Positions 61,195-64,000 of a DNA stretch of 64,000 nt are shown one piece after another. Under the pieces are notes generated by a model. That model did not search any database. It saw nothing but the letters and a program-made list of their open reading frames with translations, and was not told where the DNA came from. Every line of letters begins with the position of its first letter. Position 1 is the stretch's first letter. Source of the DNA: Emydura subglobosa (taxonomy: Eukaryota; Chordata; Testudines; Chelidae); assembly GCA_007922225.1 (NCBI GenBank), contig ML679956.1:72284111-72348110 (forward strand), written 5' to 3'. Position numbers and translations under genes: made by a program.

Positions 61195-62229
61195 TCATAT
61201 CCTCCGTGGAGTGGCACAGGCGGGGACCGGTAGCCACATGCTCCCCAGTGGGTTATACTGGTTCCGATCTATGCCTGACTTTCCCCAACTTCCCTCAGTC
61301 CATGTGCCTGAGACGAGCCAGGCCTGCTGGGAACATAAAAGGCAGCCTGCTCTGAGTAGGTTGAGGGCTGGTAGGAACGGCACTGAGCCAGGAGGTTATC
61401 TAGAAATAGGGGCCTGCAGAAGGCCTACTAGTGGTTCCCTACTGAGATGGAGCTGGAGATGGCATCAGGAAAGAGCCAGAGAAGATGCCTAGAGACAAGC
61501 TACAGAAGGACTGTGAGGAGGGGCTTGTGTAGTGGCAGCCGGAGAAGGCCTGAAAAGTGACAAGCACTGTAGGAAGTGGCTGAAGGAAAGAGTGGAACAG
61601 GGCAGTCTTTGGTTGAGGGCAGACTGCTTTGCACAAGTTAGGGCATCTGTCCTGGGACCCATAAGTACAAGGAGGGTGTGCTGCCCACAGAAGTGCTATG
61701 GCTACCACTGCACCACAGGAAAGGAGGGTTTAACCCAGGGACGCCTGATGAAGGACCTGTTTGGTTTGGTGTTTGGACTTTGGCATTGGCTAGAGAGCCA
61801 AAAGCACTAGAGATAACCAGGGGGAGACTATAGACCAGAAGGCAAAATGAGAACGGATGGGGAAACTGAGGCAGCAGTGCTAGTGCAGTAAGACCCCATT
61901 ACAAGGGTCCTTCTTACAAACTGACGGTGTAATAATAATCACAGTATCAAGTGTCGCAAGCACGAGGGCAAAGGTTCACTGGCCTAAGAAATGAGCGAGC
62001 TTTGATGTAGGGCACAAAGCACGGAGAAGACTCCCAGTTTTTGGTTTTGTTTATTAATATATAATTGCCACTAAACCACAGAAAGGTGGAAGTTTTAACT
62101 GCCCGCCCATTTTCAGCTAAACAATTAGGCATTACAGATGGTTTTTATTTCATGAAATGACACATCTTCCTCACCTCTCTGTGGCACTCCGTATCTCAAA
62201 GCAGCAGCCTGGAACCCCCTATTCACCGC
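61195..62229. other. Purine-rich unassigned block, perhaps LTR-derived
   Basis: 61310-61880 is rich in GGAG/GAAGG/AGCCAGAGAAG words on the + strand, like the transcribed half of turtle LTRs, with GGGGGAGACTATAGACC near its end. No termini or duplications were found. Frames of 89-107 codons on both strands have no domain. 61930-62229 has no features. Confidence 0.3.
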
Positions 62230-63202
62230 TGTCATATAATTACGATATGTTTTGTACAAAGTATGCCTTGTGAGGTATTTTAAAAGTCTTGATCTGCTGA
62301 AGATGAATATCCTGTTGGACTGTATGTGCTGTCATGGTATGTGACGTTATGAAGCATTGCCGTATGTGTTATTGAAATAGGTTGTGAGGCTGGGAACATC
62401 CGCAAGCAGCCTTTTAGGTACAACAATGGAGTAGCCGTCGGTAGCCAGAGTTAATGGCTCATCAACACCCCTCAAGGAAAGAATCCACCATCTTAGAGAC
62501 TTCTTAGAGAGAGCACATAGGTGATGGAGATGCCTGACCAATGGAGGCTGCCTGACCCCCACATGGCGGCAAGGATCTTTCCAGCAAGCATTTCAGCACC
62601 TGGAAGAAAGTCTGGAAGACAAAGACTTTGAACTGGGGAGGGAGTTCCCAGGCTGTGTACTGAGGAGACTGTAACCTGCTTGTACCATCTGTCAGAGTGA
62701 GATTCTGCTTGATTCAAATCCTGCTTAGTCTGTAGAACTTAGAATGCAAATTTATTTGTATTTCTTACGTAACCAACTCTGATCTCTACGCTTGCTACTT
62801 GTAATCACTTACAAGCTATCTTTCTGTAGTTCATAACGCTGTTTGATATTTTACCTAAAACTGTGAGTTTTGGTCGAAGAGCTTGGGAAATCTCAGCTCA
62901 GTTTACAAAGGCTAGTGTGTGTCCACTCCACACTGAGGAAGTGGAGAACTTAATGCACTTACACTGGTTAGGTTTCTGCGGGATGGTACAGTTCTGGGGT
63001 GCAATGCTGAGCTGGGGGAATTTGCTGGAGCCTCCCTTTTGATGGTTCATGCATGGCTGGGAGACCATTCATGTAACACAATTGGGTGTGTCCTTGCCTG
63101 TGGATGTCTGTGTAAGTGCAGTGCTTGTCAGAGGCTCGTAGCTTGACATCAGCATCACAGTGTGAGAGGCAGCCCAGGCTGGTGGGTTCAGGAGCACATC
63201 AG
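62230..63202 (+). mobile_element. LTR-like repeat, copy 2
   Basis: Starts TGTCATATAATTACGATATG and follows copy 1 (50156-51252) block by block: GTATGCCTTGTGAGGTATTT, AAGTCTTGATCTGCTGAAG, GTTATGAAGCATTGCC, CAACAATGGAGTAGCC, GTCTGGAAGACAAAG, CTGCTTGTACCATC, CTCAGCTCAGTTTACAAAGGC, and CAGTGTGAGAGGCAGCCCAG. It loses similarity after GGTTCAGGAGCACATCAG, so the 3' terminus is missing. The AATAAA of copy 1 is mutated here (TTCATAACGC). More diverged than copy 1 from the pattern I associate with the family. Confidence 0.65.
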
Positions 63203-63231
63203 TCGACAGCCCTGGAGCCACATGTGGCCTA

Positions 63232-63380
63232 CATTTTTTCAGAAGTGACTAGTGATTTTGGGTGCCACAATTTTAGAGGACCCAACCTCAGAAGGGGGCC
63301 TGATTTTTTGGACAGGGGCTCAGCACTCTCTCAAAGTCAGGCTTCTTTAAGATGTTGCAAGTTGGGTGTCCTACAGAATT
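63232..63380. mobile_element. Palindromic MITE, partial
   Basis: TTTTTCAGAAGTGACTAGTG, ATTTTGGGTGCCACAATTTTAG and GGGGGCCTGATTTTTTGG on the left are answered by AAAGTCAGGCTTCTTTAAG and GCAAGTTGGGTGTCC on the right. The last arm segment (CAAAATCACTAGTCACTT-type) is missing. GCTCAGCACTCTC forms the centre. Confidence 0.55.
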
Positions 63381-64000
63381 AATCATATCTGAAAGTATAG
63401 GTCCTGTATGTCTCTTTATCAACAGGTCAGCACAAGCCCTCCTCCTTCCCCCGCCCCCATCCCCTCCTCTGATTTGCTTCGCTTTCTTTCTTGATTTGAA
63501 TGGGTCATTTCTATAGGTAACAGAATCCTTCTGACTTCAGGGCTGCTGAAAGAATGCCAGCAGGGAGCCAAAATCTCTCCTACTTCGCTGCAAACTGGAC
63601 CTAAATTCTGCAACAAGGATGCCTATCTACAGTGCAACAGACTAGAAATGTTGTGGCCCCTGCAGGAAAGTTGGAAGATGAAATATGAAAATGAAGGAGG
63701 CAATCAGCACAGCGTGCCTTGTTTTACTTAGCTACACACAACTGCTTTGTAGAAGTTAGTGGGGACGCAGGGAGAAAAGGGAGGAGATGGGAGTGTGAGA
63801 CAACAACTCAAACTAAGCCACTTCCTATGGCTTCTCAGGAGCCAAATACACCAGCTGGCGGTTTCTGCTAAACTGATTTCCAGGCAAAGCTTTTGACTCA
63901 AGCTGACATTTTAAAGGCCATCGTTAGGTTTCAGAGTGTTACGCAGTCGCTGCTGCCTGTGCATCTCCTCGTGGCCAGGCATGCCTCTGCGGTGCCCGGT
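63381..64000. other. Unassigned sequence to the window end
   Basis: No gene. The minus frame at 63419-63616 has no domain. C-rich CCTCCTCCTTCCCCCGCCCCC stretch near 63439. Nothing suggests an element crossing the right edge. Confidence 0.35.

Noticed and set aside
50156..63202. A single provirus bounded by the two LTR-like copies
   Set aside because: The copies differ extensively, the 11 kb between holds unrelated CR1s, MITEs and unique sequence, and no internal retroviral gene is readable.

Overview
The window looks like amniote nuclear DNA, most likely from a turtle (a crocodilian is less likely). The evidence is the repeat fauna: CR1 LINEs of clearly different ages, tRNA-derived SINEs with a MIR-like core, many short palindromic DNA transposons (MITEs), and solo LTRs. 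I found no convincing host protein-coding gene, no intact RNA gene, no CRISPR array and no prokaryotic or viral genome. Almost all open frames are short. The longest ones that can be recognised belong to broken CR1 reverse transcriptases. The window is best read as intergenic sequence or part of a very large intron.

Layout. 0-5 kb: mostly unassigned sequence with one clear MITE (648-934) and smaller palindromes. 5.8-7.5 kb: two CR1 3' ends on the + strand; the second keeps one reverse-transcriptase frame broken by only two stops. 8-19.5 kb: a patchwork of SINE pieces, palindromic MITEs and two copies of an unassigned ~270-bp repeat (family R1), with AT-rich single-copy-looking stretches between them. 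20.3-21.2 kb: an LTR-like element with a 4-bp target duplication. 25-27.4 kb: an R2 repeat and two LTR-like blocks. 28-34 kb: SINEs, one of them interrupted by a MITE, plus a long AT-rich unique region. 35.2-35.8 and 41.5-42.4 kb: two more elements that begin TG, end CA and carry target duplications. 38-40 kb: CR1 tails. 44.5-46.7 kb: an old CR1, a tRNA-Val relic, a CpG-rich 1-kb block with terminal direct repeats and an assembly gap, and a 5S-rRNA-derived SINE. 50.2-51.3 and 62.2-63.2 kb: two copies of one ~1-kb LTR-like repeat. 53.9-58.2 kb: a dense transposon nest in which a CR1 splits a palindromic MITE. 59.7-60.1 kb: the best candidate for a conserved non-coding regulatory element.

The features do not form a pathway; the window mainly records layered transposon insertions. 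Family names rest on recognising sequence patterns by eye, not on database searches. Boundaries are approximate unless a target duplication is stated. I did not find a new multi-gene system. The most unusual region is the GC-rich block at 45.2-46.2 kb.
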